Shown here: one piece after another, positions 34,842 through 45,872 of the stretch
How positions within the stretch are numbered: the first letter of the stretch is position 1
Layout: the number at the start of each line of letters is the position of its first letter
Assembly (NCBI GenBank): GCA_964017185.1
Contig: OZ024875.1
Location: forward strand, 60,445,043 to 60,509,042
Direction: 5' to 3'
Origin: Rugalucina vietnamica
Lineage: Eukaryota > Mollusca > Bivalvia > Lucinida > Lucinidae
Length of the DNA: 64,000 nt
Made by a program: the position numbers and the translations under genes
The notes under the pieces: generated by a model
The model's input: only the letters and a program-made list of their open reading frames with translations
The model's database searches: none
What the model was told of the DNA's origin: nothing

Positions 34842-35933
34842 ATAAATACATTAACATGACAGCCATGCGTTTGCTACTTTAAACTGTTTCTTAATTGTGT
34901 TCAATAAAATATACGTTTCGATTTTAAATTTCGACGTTACAATCAATCAAGTCATCTGCCTTCTTCATTTCTTTTTCATCACTTGTAATAATTGTGATTG
35001 CATTAGTCACAAAGTTATATTGGACATTTGTGGTTCGTGACTATGCACTATATGCATACGAGCGTATGAATTAAGATATCAGGTGGATTGGGCCCCGGCT
35101 GAAGTATTACACCGCTCTCAATCTGATGCCTTCAGCAGGCTTGTTACCTCATTTCTTTTACAGTTCTGGTATGTTAGGTTAAATATTCATGTAGTTAAAG
35201 GCGTGGGCGTACCTGTTTGAATTTCAAGCATGTTTGTCTATTATATTCTTTCTGTTGCCCCATTAAGTGGATTTCAATTTATCTTATTTAATTGCCTCTC
35301 TGATCCTCTCTGAATGTAAACCATTTCAGGTATCTGGCTTTCAAACGTACAGTTTTTGGCTCAGCAGATAAAGGACATGTTTCGCCTTATTGAGACTAAA
35401 CACTTCACAGATACCTGAATTCCAAACACTAGCTGTGCCAATCTGATTTTCATTTGATCGCCTGTTACTTTATTCGAGATTTCTTTGACATTCGGTTTGC
35501 TTGTCTGAATTTCAACTATATTTTTACAATTCTTTAGCCTCTCTGATTATCAATCACTTTTTCTTGTAATGCTTCTCAGATCAAATAGAGTCAGAACTTA
35601 TTTTCAAGGTACAATCACGTGGCAATGACCATTGTCAACAGCAAAGGTGCTGATACGACCTGTGTTGGGGTCAGAGCAGTCACTTGCCGGTAAAAATTCT
35701 CATAAAACTGGCTGTTTATTGTGATCGATTAACGAAGATATATGGCTGTCGTGTTCCAGTTCATTAGCTAGGCTGTCAATAACTGAGTTGAGTCACCTTT
35801 TTATTTCACCTGCACCATATCTACATTAAGTTTTTCGACCGTCCGTATGGTAATCTATTAGGTTGTTTTGAAGATCTCCTTGTCATTGTTGTTCACTTCA
35901 GATAAAGCTCTTCCTTCACATTTAGATAATTAT
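34842..35933. other. Gene-poor stretch, nothing recognised
   Basis: No repeat copies, no convincing ORF and no splice-compatible exon recognised. Confidence 0.4.
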
Positions 35934-36168
35934 GAGCCGCGACGCGAGAAAACCGGTCTTCGGGGTTTCCGACCAGGTTTGACACAAACTGGTCTGTGTA
36001 GCTTCCGAAGATGGATAGACGCTTGAAATTTCGTATTTGAGAAGAAGAGGAATTGTACTATCCGTGTAGCGAAAACAAAGGCGCTGATCAGCTTCGCAGT
36101 TACTGCGAAGCTGATCTGCGCCTTTGTTTTCGCATAGGCAAAAATCCGGTTTTCTCATGGCGCGGCTC
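35934..36168 (+). mobile_element. GAGCC-hairpin MITE, copy 5
   Basis: Perfect core hairpin with arms TTCGCAG / CTGCGAA, intermediate between the arm types of copies 1 and 3. Termini GAGCCGCGACGCGAGAAAAC and GCGCGGCTC. Confidence 0.9.
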
Positions 36169-36435
36169 ATTTTATTTTGATTTGCTCATTATTCCGTGTT
36201 AGTTGCTTTCTAGTATTTTCAGCGATATTCATATTCTGACACCCTTTGGACTGTTGGAGCATTATAGATCATTATATGAGACTTTGTTACCATTCAGTAT
36301 TAAGGTTGGAGTTGGAAGCGGTCTTCCTCATTTACCATATTAGCGTCTGTTTATACTATTATAGTTTTCCCGGTCCGCCTCGGAAACGAATACATGTAAT
36401 AAAACAGCAAGTGTTTCTCTCTCACCTGCACCACT

Positions 36436-36716
36436 ATTACGAAAACACGCCCATATGATATACAGTATTTTTTTTTTCAGGTCAAAAATCGATAATTTTC
36501 AGAGGAATTGTTTTTATATTTTTCGTATTTTTGCTCAAAACATAGATTGTGGGTACACGTTAGAACCGCCTCGCCGAGGCGGTTCTAACGAGTACCCACA
36601 ATCTATGTTTTGGAGCAAAAATAAGAAAAATAGGTATACCCCTGCATTCCCCAGTTTTTCTATATAAAAGTGGGGTTCAAAGGGGTATACATTACACGGA
36701 CATGTTTTCATGATGG
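36436..36716 (+). mobile_element. Splice-adjacent MITE, copy 4 (full length)
   Basis: Left TIR ATTACGAAAACACGCCCAT, right TIR GGACATGTTTTCATGATG, and a central hairpin GTTAGAACCGCCTCGCCGAG with outer arms ACATAGATTGTGGGTAC. It is the most complete copy. A good acceptor-like tract, CTCTCACATTCTTCAACCAG, follows at 36739-36758, but no confirmed exon is known here. Confidence 0.88.
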
Positions 36717-37589
36717 GATATTATTTGTTTTTCCTTTTCTCTCACATTCTTCAACCAGTGGAACCATTGAATATAGAACTCCTATATAGAAGCTAAAAGC
36801 TGGAAACAGTACATAATAAACAACCAGGAATTAATTTGTTGGAAATTGAATGTAAAGTCATAACATTTTTTTTCTAGATTCTTATTTTTGTTACGATGCA
36901 GGGTGCAATGTGTCCAAGGTCATTGAAAACAATCATGCATATTGTACTAAAGAACGAGTTAGTAGGTCAAGTTGACAGCTGTTTTAGTCTTGACAAAAAT
37001 GACAAGGCGTCAACGTAATTAAAACGTTTATTAGTTTTTGATGGTTTATTTCGCAATTAATAGCGAAATGTGTTTTGTTTATTCAAATCAGATTAATAAT
37101 GAATTTAAAATTAACAAGAATATTTCACAGGTTAAGACTGTAAGTGTTCTTTAGGAGTGTTGTATCCTGAATTTCACTGGGACTTTTAATGTAATTGCAT
37201 CGATTCCTGGTCCCTCTTTTCTTACTTTACAGTACTAAATGTATGACTTGAATGTATTTTTTTTTCATTTAAACTCCAAGCCTATTCCTTCAAACTCTTG
37301 GATTCACTTGTGCCCGAATAATTGATTTTCAACATTCCGAGATTTTGAGTGTCATTATGTTGGGTAAAAGTCCAATAAAATGGAGGCAACGTCGGCATGA
37401 TCATTGCTGTTGACTGGGACGCTGTGCATCAATTCAAGCAAGCAAAAACCATTTCTACTTTTGATTTTGGATTTTTTTTTCTTTTGAATATTTCCATCCT
37501 GATTATTATTTGCATTTTCTGGATTACTTTCTACAGCTTCGTTCAGGTATTTTAAAATATACCGCTGCAATATTCAGAAACAAATTGAC
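36717..37589. other. Possible orphan exon and dispersed coding-like fragment
   Basis: Downstream of the strong acceptor at 36758 an open frame of only ~11 codons (EPLNIELLYRS, then stop) follows, so any exon would be terminal. At 37365-37440 (minus strand) lies the LELMHSVPV-encoding fragment shared with 11556-11640. Nothing else recognised. Confidence 0.35.
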
Positions 37590-39290
37590 AACTCTTCTTG
37601 TTTTGGAACAATCGACACTGGCAAGAAATGGATAACTGGAGAGATTTGTTTGTATATTTTGTTAAGTATGAGGGTTAATATTTATTGTGTATATAAAACT
37701 TCCAGATCATGTGATGCTTTAGGCCTAATTTGATTACATCAAGCATATATGAAGCCAATTTTTTCACACACAAATAGCTGACATTTCAATTTCAAAGTTT
37801 CCACAAGGAACCATGGTTAACGATTTGAAATTCTAATTGTAGTGTAACGGGATAGTCTCCCTTGTAGAGTGCGTTGGTGCAACGTATTAGCGGCATATTA
37901 GCGGGTAGTAATATGCAAATTAGAAACTCGAAACTTTGTGATTAGAGTAAGTGTTAGGTATATAGCGCAGTAAATCACCCTTAGTGGATGAGCATGCTTT
38001 TCCACCGACGGGGTTTCTGTGGCTCGGCTCGGCTGCACGTTACATTTGGTGGCAGCGGTGGGATGATGACAACTGCCAGAACGGAGTTGCCTTACCCATG
38101 TAGTCCCCAGGCCAAGACTCGGGGCGAGTCTTCTCGGAGGGGGAAGTAATGTAACGGGATAGTCTCCCTTGTAGAGTGCGTTGGTGCAACGTATTAGCGG
38201 CATATTAGCGGGTAGTAATATGCAAATTAGAAACTCGAAACTTTGTGATTAGAGTAAGTGTTAGGTATATAGCGCAGTAAATCACCCTTAGTGGATGAGC
38301 ATGCTTTTCCACCGACGGGGTTTCTGCGGCTTGGCTCGGCTAACGTTACAGTAGTTTATGAAATAATAACCATTTTTGTACTGAGGCTGAAAAGTTTTCA
38401 TTATATGTGTATTTTAGAATTTTATGGTAAAATGGTTATTACGAGGTATGGCAGGAAAGTTCGTAGACACTTTAGCTATCAGAAAAAAGTAACGCGTTGT
38501 TGAAGAGGCTTTTTGTATAATTTCAAGCAGCAATAGTAGGTCAAGGGAATCGCCAGAATATCCAAAGAATGTGTCAAAGTTTGTGGATTTGGAATTATTA
38601 TATAGAACATTGTCTTTCATAAATCCAAATTATTTTTGCATTTTTGAAATGCCTGGTAATTTCCCTGACCTAAACCATATGGAAGAGGTTTTGAATATCA
38701 CGAAGAGGAGATGTGAGTCATTGCCTAACAATAAATTTAGCGCACTATGGTATTTCGTGCAGAAGAACAAAACATGAAACTATATGATGAAATTCCAACC
38801 CGTATTTTGGCACTATACAAAGCCAAGGGTGACTCCACAGTGCTTTAAGAAATGCTACCTCTTGAAGGAACCCACTAGCATGGTTTCTTCTTACAAACGT
38901 CCTGGTGGAATATAGTTTAAACATTTATTTAATATTTAAGAACAACATACATATACATTGACAAATACAATAATTTATAGGATTAGAACGAAAGCACAAG
39001 TACTTATAGAGTTATTCTCCTGGTTGGTGTATGAATCTTAACACTGATGTGTTAAGTTAGACACCAAATTTTCACCCATTGTACAAAAACGGTTGTTTTT
39101 TCATACATTACAATTAGAATTTCAAACCGTGTGAAAAAAACTGGGCTTCATATATGCCTGATGTAATCAAAGTAGACATAAAGCATCACAAGATATGGAA
39201 GATTTCTATACAAAGTGAATGTTTACCCTCATATATAACAAGGTATCTAAACAAATTCCACCAGTTATCCATTTCTTGCCAGTGACGATT

Positions 39291-39334
<44 letters not shown>

Positions 39335-39345
39335 AAGAATTTTCA
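37590..39345 (+). pseudogene. Tc1/mariner-like element relic with long inverted repeats
   Basis: Arms of about 240-290 bp, 37600-37842 plus 38351-38400 on the left and 39060-39300 on the right, are inverted copies (for example AACAATCGACACTGGCAAGA against AACAATCGTCACTGGCAAGA). Between them, 38420-38850 encodes a broken protein in more than one frame with FPDLNHMEEVLNITKRRCES and YDEIPTRILALYKAKG. These resemble the C-terminal DDE region (PDLNPIE-W) and tail of Tc1/mariner transposases. A stop and frame breaks separate the pieces, so it is dead. The left arm is split by the LTR element at 37843-38350, and a 33-nt A tract lies near the right arm end. Confidence 0.72.
37843..38350 (+). mobile_element. 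Miniature LTR element (LTR-PBS-PPT-LTR), 508 bp
   Basis: Two near-identical LTRs, 37843-38044 (202 bp) and 38150-38350 (201 bp), start TGTAACGGGA and end GTTACA. They differ by only about four changes and share a TATATAG box. The internal region is only 105 bp. After a 2-nt gap it has TGGTGGCAGCGGTGGGAT (38047-38064), an 18-nt primer-binding site complementary to the 3' end plus CCA of tRNA-Leu (AAG/UAG type, from memory). It ends with the purine tract GGAGGGGGAAG (38136-38146) just before the 3' LTR. A 4-bp target duplication GTAG flanks it (37839-37842, 38351-38354). It has no coding capacity, so it fits a TRIM element mobilised in trans. Confidence 0.9.
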
Positions 39346-39405
39346 TGAAGAAGTCGTATAGATTCTACCAACTCTTCAAAAAGCTCTGACAGACTTTTCT
39401 TCTTC

Positions 39406-40279
39406 AATTCTAAAAATGCCCTACCAAATCAGTCAAAACACTGTAATTTATTAAATGTTGGAAATTCTAAAAATGCCCTACCAAATCAGTCAAAACACTG
39501 TAATTTATTAAATGTTGGAAATTCTAAAAATGCCCTACCAAATCAGTCAAAACACTGTAATTTATTAAATGTTGGAAATTCTAAAAATGCCCTACCAAAT
39601 CAGTCAAAACACTGTAATTTATTAAATGTTGGAAATTCTAAAAATGCCCTACCAAATCAGTCAAAACACTGTAATTTATTAAATGTTGGAAATTCTAAAA
39701 ATGCCCTACCAAATCAGTCAAAACACTGTAATTTATTAAATGTTGGAAATTCTAAAAATGCCCTACCAAATCAGTCAAAACACTGTAATTTATTAAATGT
39801 TGGAAATTCTAAAACATGCCCTACCAAATCAGTCAAAACACTGTAATTTATTAAATGTTGGAAATTCTAAAAATGCCCTACCAAATCCGTCAAAACACTG
39901 TAATTTATTAAATGTTGGAAATTCTAAAAATGCCCTACCAAATCAGTCAAAACACTGTAATTTATTAAATGTTGGAAATTCTAAAAATGCCCTACCAAAT
40001 CAGTCAAAGCACTGTAATTTATTAAATGTTGGAAATTCTAAAAATGCCCTACCAAATCAGTCAAAACACTGTAATTTATTAAAATGTTGGAAATTCTAAA
40101 AAATTGTCCTACCAAATCAGTCAAAACACTGTAATTTATTAAAATGTTGGAAATCCTAAAAAAATGTCCTACCAAATCAGTCAAAACACTGTAATTTATT
40201 AAAATGTTGGAAATTCTAAAAAATTGTCCTTCCAAATCAGTCAAAACATTGTAATTTATTAAAATGTTGGAAATTCTAA
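39406..40279 (+). repeat. 57-bp minisatellite, ~15 copies
   Basis: Near-identical 57-bp units (core ATGCCCTACCAAATCAGTCA) run for ~670 bp, and the last four units are 59-60 bp with extra A/T bases. Because 57 is divisible by three, both strands show repetitive 100-aa ORFs, which are artefacts. It lies directly beside the right arm of the Tc1/mariner-like relic. Confidence 0.97.
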
Positions 40280-40779
40280 GGAGTGAGTATTTTTTTGTGT
40301 TTATTTGCATGATTTGTACTTCTGTACTCTGTTGCTTCATGTTATAGATGTTTTAACTCCAACTAGTACTCCAACTTAATAAGTTCAGCTGAGGACTGAT
40401 TTTGAAAGGCAAGATGTCGATTCTGGGCAGTCCCCTTATTGCCAGTGGCTTTTTCAAATAAAATTTAGTGAGCCTCCTGTCCAGTAAAATTATTATGGAA
40501 GCGCCATTTCAGCCGTATTATGTTTGCCACTTTAGTTTTATTTGCGATGTTAGTATTAATCATGGAGTGTCACCTACCACACTACATGACGGATCACTTG
40601 TATGTAGATAAATAATGTTCTTATGCAAATTATAGCCTTCCTTGATGGGGTTTATATGTATGTCCATGGCAGGAATGTGCTACTACTCTTTTCTAGTAAA
40701 CAGCATAACATATACACTCACATGATTTATAACACAACAGTTTCAACACTTATTCGATCTTTATTTAAAGAGGTGCAAT
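40280..40779. other. Unique spacer, nothing recognised
   Basis: No coding or repeat signal recognised between the 57-bp array and repeat R. Confidence 0.4.
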
Positions 40780-41165
40780 GAGGCAATGATCAGGAAAATA
40801 CGCAATCAGAAAGAAGTTCCCGCTCCAAAAAACCGAGGTGGGAAAATAGGTACTTATACTAAAGAAAACATATCGTAAGCCGAGTGAGCAGCTATTTCCC
40901 AATAGGCGGCCACTCAGTTACCCGAACTTAAATAAAAATAAAATTATGAAAACGTACATAAGGTTCAAACAGCACAAACATTCGACTCCAAAACATAAAA
41001 TAAATGGAACCACAACAGAAGTATCGCCTCGGAACGATCATAATATAAAATTACTGCGGGTGGGGTGGGGGGCTTAAATCGATTATACCGGCACCTTACC
41101 TCACCCTCATCTTCTGCAGTGGTTCACAACATTAAGTTAATTGTTCGGTCCTCGTGGTGAATCTC
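40780..41165 (+). repeat. Repeat family R, copy 3
   Basis: Contains GGCAATGATCAGGAAAATAC, GAAGTTCCCGCTCC, GTAAGCCGAGTGAGCAGCTA, CGGCCACTCAGTTACC and CACCTTACCTCACCCTCATC, ending GTTCGGTCCTCGTGGTGAAT. It is colinear with the copy at 63512-63920. Confidence 0.85.
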
Positions 41166-41610
41166 TTAAGTACTTTTAAACCCTTTAAACTGAACTGATA
41201 AGCATGATATTACAATATGGTAAACAGATCATTTAGAATTTTAATTTTACGAATAAAGCCGCTCTTCCCAACTCCTTTACTCATGAGCAATAAGTTAACG
41301 TGTGTTAAAGCACACACTATAATACTCCTGTTTTTCTCTGTACAGCGATCTTTTGGGATAAAAGAATAACCCAGAAAATGAGATGGAGTGTCCATGGGCT
41401 CTAATTAACGGACTTGTCATATGACGTCGCTGTTTTCCAGTGGATAACGTCATGTCATAAAAATCGTATGACCACACGTGTATTAACACTTTTGCGGGAA
41501 TATGTAACGTCATTGACGACGTCCGTAACAACAATGTTAATTTTCATTGGAAATATGTCCACTTTCAAGGCGATAAAATCGTATTTAAGAAGTCATATGA
41601 TAAAACGAAT

Positions 41611-41699
41611 CTTACACTCGTGGTCATTTCATATGAAATTTATTAAACTCGCCGAAGGCTCGTTTAATAAATTTCATATGAAATGACCACTCGTGTAAG
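41611..41699. mobile_element. Near-perfect hairpin just upstream of the receptor's first coding exon
   Basis: Arms CTTACACTCGTGGTCATTTC...AAACTC and the inverse pair over ~40 bp with two mismatches, around a GCCGAAGGC loop. It ends 50 bp before the exon that carries the signal peptide. Probably a MITE; a promoter or 5'-UTR role is speculative. Confidence 0.8.
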
Positions 41700-41782
41700 A
41701 TCCTCTATATATGAAACCGTACTAACCGCATATATTCATTTTTTTTCAGATGTAACTCCGAGGAGTAGGACGGTCACGGGCG

Positions 41783-41831
41783 ATGGCCAAAGTCCTGTGT
41801 ATGATATGCTCATCTTTAATCATCGCATCAT
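41783..41831 (+). CDS. Receptor exon 1: start codon and signal peptide
   Basis: ATG 41783 gives MAKVLCMICSSLIIAS, a short hydrophobic leader. The donor at 41832 (T|GTAAGT) is phase 1 and joins to give L-YHHVTAQPQ. An acceptor-like TTTTTTTTCAG at 41739-41749 suggests an upstream non-coding exon. The apparent 82-aa ORF continuing to 42031 is intron read-through. Confidence 0.82.
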
Positions 41832-44656
41832 GTAAGTATATTTCTTTTTATCTTGGTAAGATTTGTGATACTAGTCAATTTTACCCGTCTCGACGTAGCA
41901 GTAAGATAATTGCGGCGATGAAGACAAATAAGACACACACATACACACAAACACAATCTCGAATAAGACATAACATGACCAACAAAAAAAAAACCCCCAT
42001 AAAATTGACCTTTGACCTCGATGAACTTTGACCCAAGTGGACCCATAAATCTTAATCAGGGATTTACCTGTATACACTCATCAAGTTTCATGCAAATCGG
42101 ACCAAGGACTGCCGAGATACAGAAATTTGACCTTTGATCTCGACCTTTAAGAAATGAGTCCCTCCGCGGCCGCCCTCATGGTGAAGATCGGCTCAAGGAT
42201 CTGGGAACAAAAATTTGACCTTTGACCTCAATGACCTTTGACCCAATTGGACCCATAAATCTTAATCAGGGATCAACCTGTATACACTCACAAAGTTTCA
42301 TGCAAATAGGACCAAGGACTGCCGAAATACAGAAATTTGACCTTTGACCTCGACCTTTAAGAAATGAACCCCTCGATCTAATATCCGGGGCCGCCCTCAA
42401 CCTTCCCACCAAGTTTGGTGAAGATCGGTCCAAGGACCTGGGAACAAAAATTTGACCTTTGACCTCGATGACCCTTGACCTGATTGGACCCATAAATCTT
42501 AATCAGGGATCAACCTGTATACACTCACCAAGTTTCATGCAAATCGGACCAAGGACTGCCGAGATACAGAAATTTGACCTTTGACCTCGATGACCTTGAC
42601 CTTTAAAAATGAACCCCTCGATCTAATATCCGGGGCGGCCCTCAACCTTCCCACCAAGTTTGGTGAAGATCGGCCCAAGGACCTGTGAGAAGTAGGGGAA
42701 CAAACATAAAAAAAAAAAAATTGACCTTTGACCTCGATGACCTTGACCTTTCAAAAAATGAACCCCTCAAGCTAATATCCGGGGCCGCCCTCCACCTTCC
42801 CTCAAAGTTTGGTGAAGATCGGACCAAGGACCTGGGAGATACAGAAATTTGACCTTTGACCTCGATGACCTTGACCTTTAAAAAATGAATCCCTTGAGCT
42901 AATATCTGGGGCCACCCTCAACCTTCCCACCAAGTTTGGTGAAGATCGGCCCAAGGACCTGAGAGAAGTAGGGGAACAAACAGAAAAAAACATAAATTTG
43001 ACCTTTGACCTCGATTACCTTTACCTTTCAAAAAATGAACCCCTCAAGCTAATATCCGGGGTCGCCCTCTACCTCCCTCCAAGTTTGGTGAAAATCGGCC
43101 CAAGGACCTGGGAGGAGTAGGGGAACAAACAAACAGACAAACAAACAGACAAACATTGCTCAAATTATAGTATGATTCATGATTAAAATGAAGAATGTGC
43201 TGTGCAATCAACTAGAAAGCGGGAGATACAAGCAGCAAAGCAGGCCCTTCTTCTCGAAAAGAGGCAAAAACTGACCAGCTTTACCATAAATGGATCGTTT
43301 TATAGTGAAAATTAAAGTGCAAACTAAACATATATTTTCTACGCAGTTTTAAAGGTTTTTGGAAGTATTAAATGAACAAAAAATAAATCAAAACAAAATG
43401 TTGTCCATATAATGTCAGCGTTCGCATATGTGTAGGCGGAAAGTTATAATTCATACAAAGTTTGCAGTTTTTGCCATATTTCCTCATATTTGCGACAGGC
43501 TACATTAAATCAGCAACGGTGGACATAAATTAGCGATTATCATGATCATTAGGCGCAATTATCTGTCCTTGTAACCCTTTGGCACGTGGTTGTTTATTTT
43601 GTTTTGCAAAAGTCAATTTACTCTAAGAATTTCTTGTAACAATTATTAGTTCATTGGATTCATATACATCATACTATTTACTTGATATAAATCTGAGGTT
43701 ACTGGACAGTAACTTGTCAAGGACGTGCCACAATCATTTTCAGTTGATAATATGCATGCAGCCTCAAAGACCATGTAAGTTGTCCAGGGTGTATCACATT
43801 TCATAAATCATGATTTCATTTCAGTATATCATCATGTGACCGCACAGCCACAAAAAAGCCGTCCTAAACCCAGTTTGCCGTTCGCCGGGTTCGGCCCTGG
43901 GACTCTTTCCTCTGCTGGTTCCCAGTTACGTCTGCGGGGACTGTGTAGAGACGGCTGGCAGGAGGGTACCAGCCATGATCTCTATGGAAACGAAATCCCT
44001 ATTTGTATAAAGATTAACGACAAAGCCCAGACATGGTCTGAGGCAAGAGACACGTGTAGACAGGACTTTGGGTTCCTGTTGAAATTGGATTCACCCATTA
44101 AGGTCGATGAAAATGATTTGATGTCCTTGGTGCTTTCGAAAGGTATTTACTTTTTTGCAATATTATATAGACCATCTGGTTGTTTTTTATTCTCTTACAG
44201 TAGTATAAAACCATCTGGCCGAATTTTTTATTTATTCTTTTACAATAGTATAACACCACGAATTTGTTGTTTTATTCTTTTACAATAGTATAAAACCATC
44301 TGATCAAATACATTTTTTTTTTCTTTTACAATAGGATGAGACCATCTAGTCGTTTTGTTTAAATTTCTTTTACAATAGTATAAAACCATCTGGTCGAATT
44401 TGTTTATTTATTCTTTTACAATAGTATAACACCACGAATTCGTTGTTTTATTCTTTTACAATAGTATAAAACCATCTGATCAAATACATTTTTTTCTTTT
44501 ACAATAGGATGAGACCATTTGGTCATTTTGTTTAAATTTCTTTTACAATAGTATAAAACCATCAGGTCGAATTTGCATTTATTCTTTTACAACAGTTTAA
44601 TCCATCTGGTCGAATTTGTTTTAACTTTTTTACAGTAGTGTAAGGCTATCTTGTTG

Positions 44657-44703
<47 letters not shown>

Positions 44704-45823
44704 AATAGTATAAGACCATACGTTCGATTTTGGCATGTTTTATTGTTAGATGTTACATCTGAAAGGTTGATTAGTTCCGCACTCTCCATAACATGCATAT
44801 TATAGGTATTGCTTGATACAGTGCGGTTTCGTCCTTATATTTGTTTTTGTATTTCAGGTAAAATTTGTATTTCTGTGGTCTAGATTAACATAATGTTGAT
44901 ATATTTTTATAGTAATACGCATAGAATTAGCGCTCATACGAATATACTTACTCGTATAATGGTTTATTATTTTACGTAACTAGTGCTCAAAGCCACACTT
45001 AACTTTAAGGTGACAGGTTGAAATCAAATTTAACTTTCAAATGTCGTTATAACAACGTTTATCAGACGATGATGTATATAATAACTTAAATAACTCAAAT
45101 AAGAAAATAAACATCGCAGTAAAACCACTGGAGATATCAATCTTGGATATGTGCCATTTTGAAGAACAGGACATTCACATAAGAAAAGCCTTGAAATCAT
45201 AAATAGTGAATTCAAAATTTATGAAGTCTTGAGATTGTAAATGTCTACATTAATACTATTATGCAAGACGTCACTTGGCTAAAAGCCAGAAATGTTAAAA
45301 TCCGAACCGATTAAAACCTGAAACTGTCATTGTTACAGGTCACCACACAGACCTTACTGTGAACCACACAGACCTTACTGTGACTGCTTTCTCTCAGTAT
45401 CATTAACCAGCACAATCACATGTGCTTAAAACTGACCCTTTGCAAGGTCTAGATATAGAAATAATGCTACTACCGAGTGGGAGCAAGAAGATCTATAGAT
45501 AAAAATGAAACCGAGATCCTTTAAGAGCAGTGAGCATATTAATGAGAAAAGGGATGGGCCATACCATTGAAGAAACGACATTTCTATTGTCCTATACAAT
45601 TACAGTTTATTATAGTTCTAAAATCGCATTTTCATGGCCTCGTTACAGGTATCACCAATGTGTGGACTGGAGTCCACACCGACAACAGTCATCTGATCTG
45701 GGATGATCTGGTCCCGACACAGTTAATACCAAACAAGTGAGTGCATATGAAATGTTCTTGACATAATATGTGTTACTTTTTATCTGCAGAAACAGAATAA
45801 CATGATGTCTAGCCTTAGTAAGT

Positions 45824-45872
<49 letters not shown>

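Noticed and set aside
39406..40279. Regular 57-bp repeats that could be mistaken for a CRISPR array or a repetitive protein gene
   Set aside because: There are no unique spacers; the whole 57-bp unit repeats. Reading frames on both strands are open only because 57 is divisible by three. No start context or splice sites fit.
42266..42993. Minus-strand ORFs of 61-75 aa in receptor intron 1
   Set aside because: They repeat with the DR1 satellite units and share the same SSPNLVGRLR-type translation. No coding evidence.
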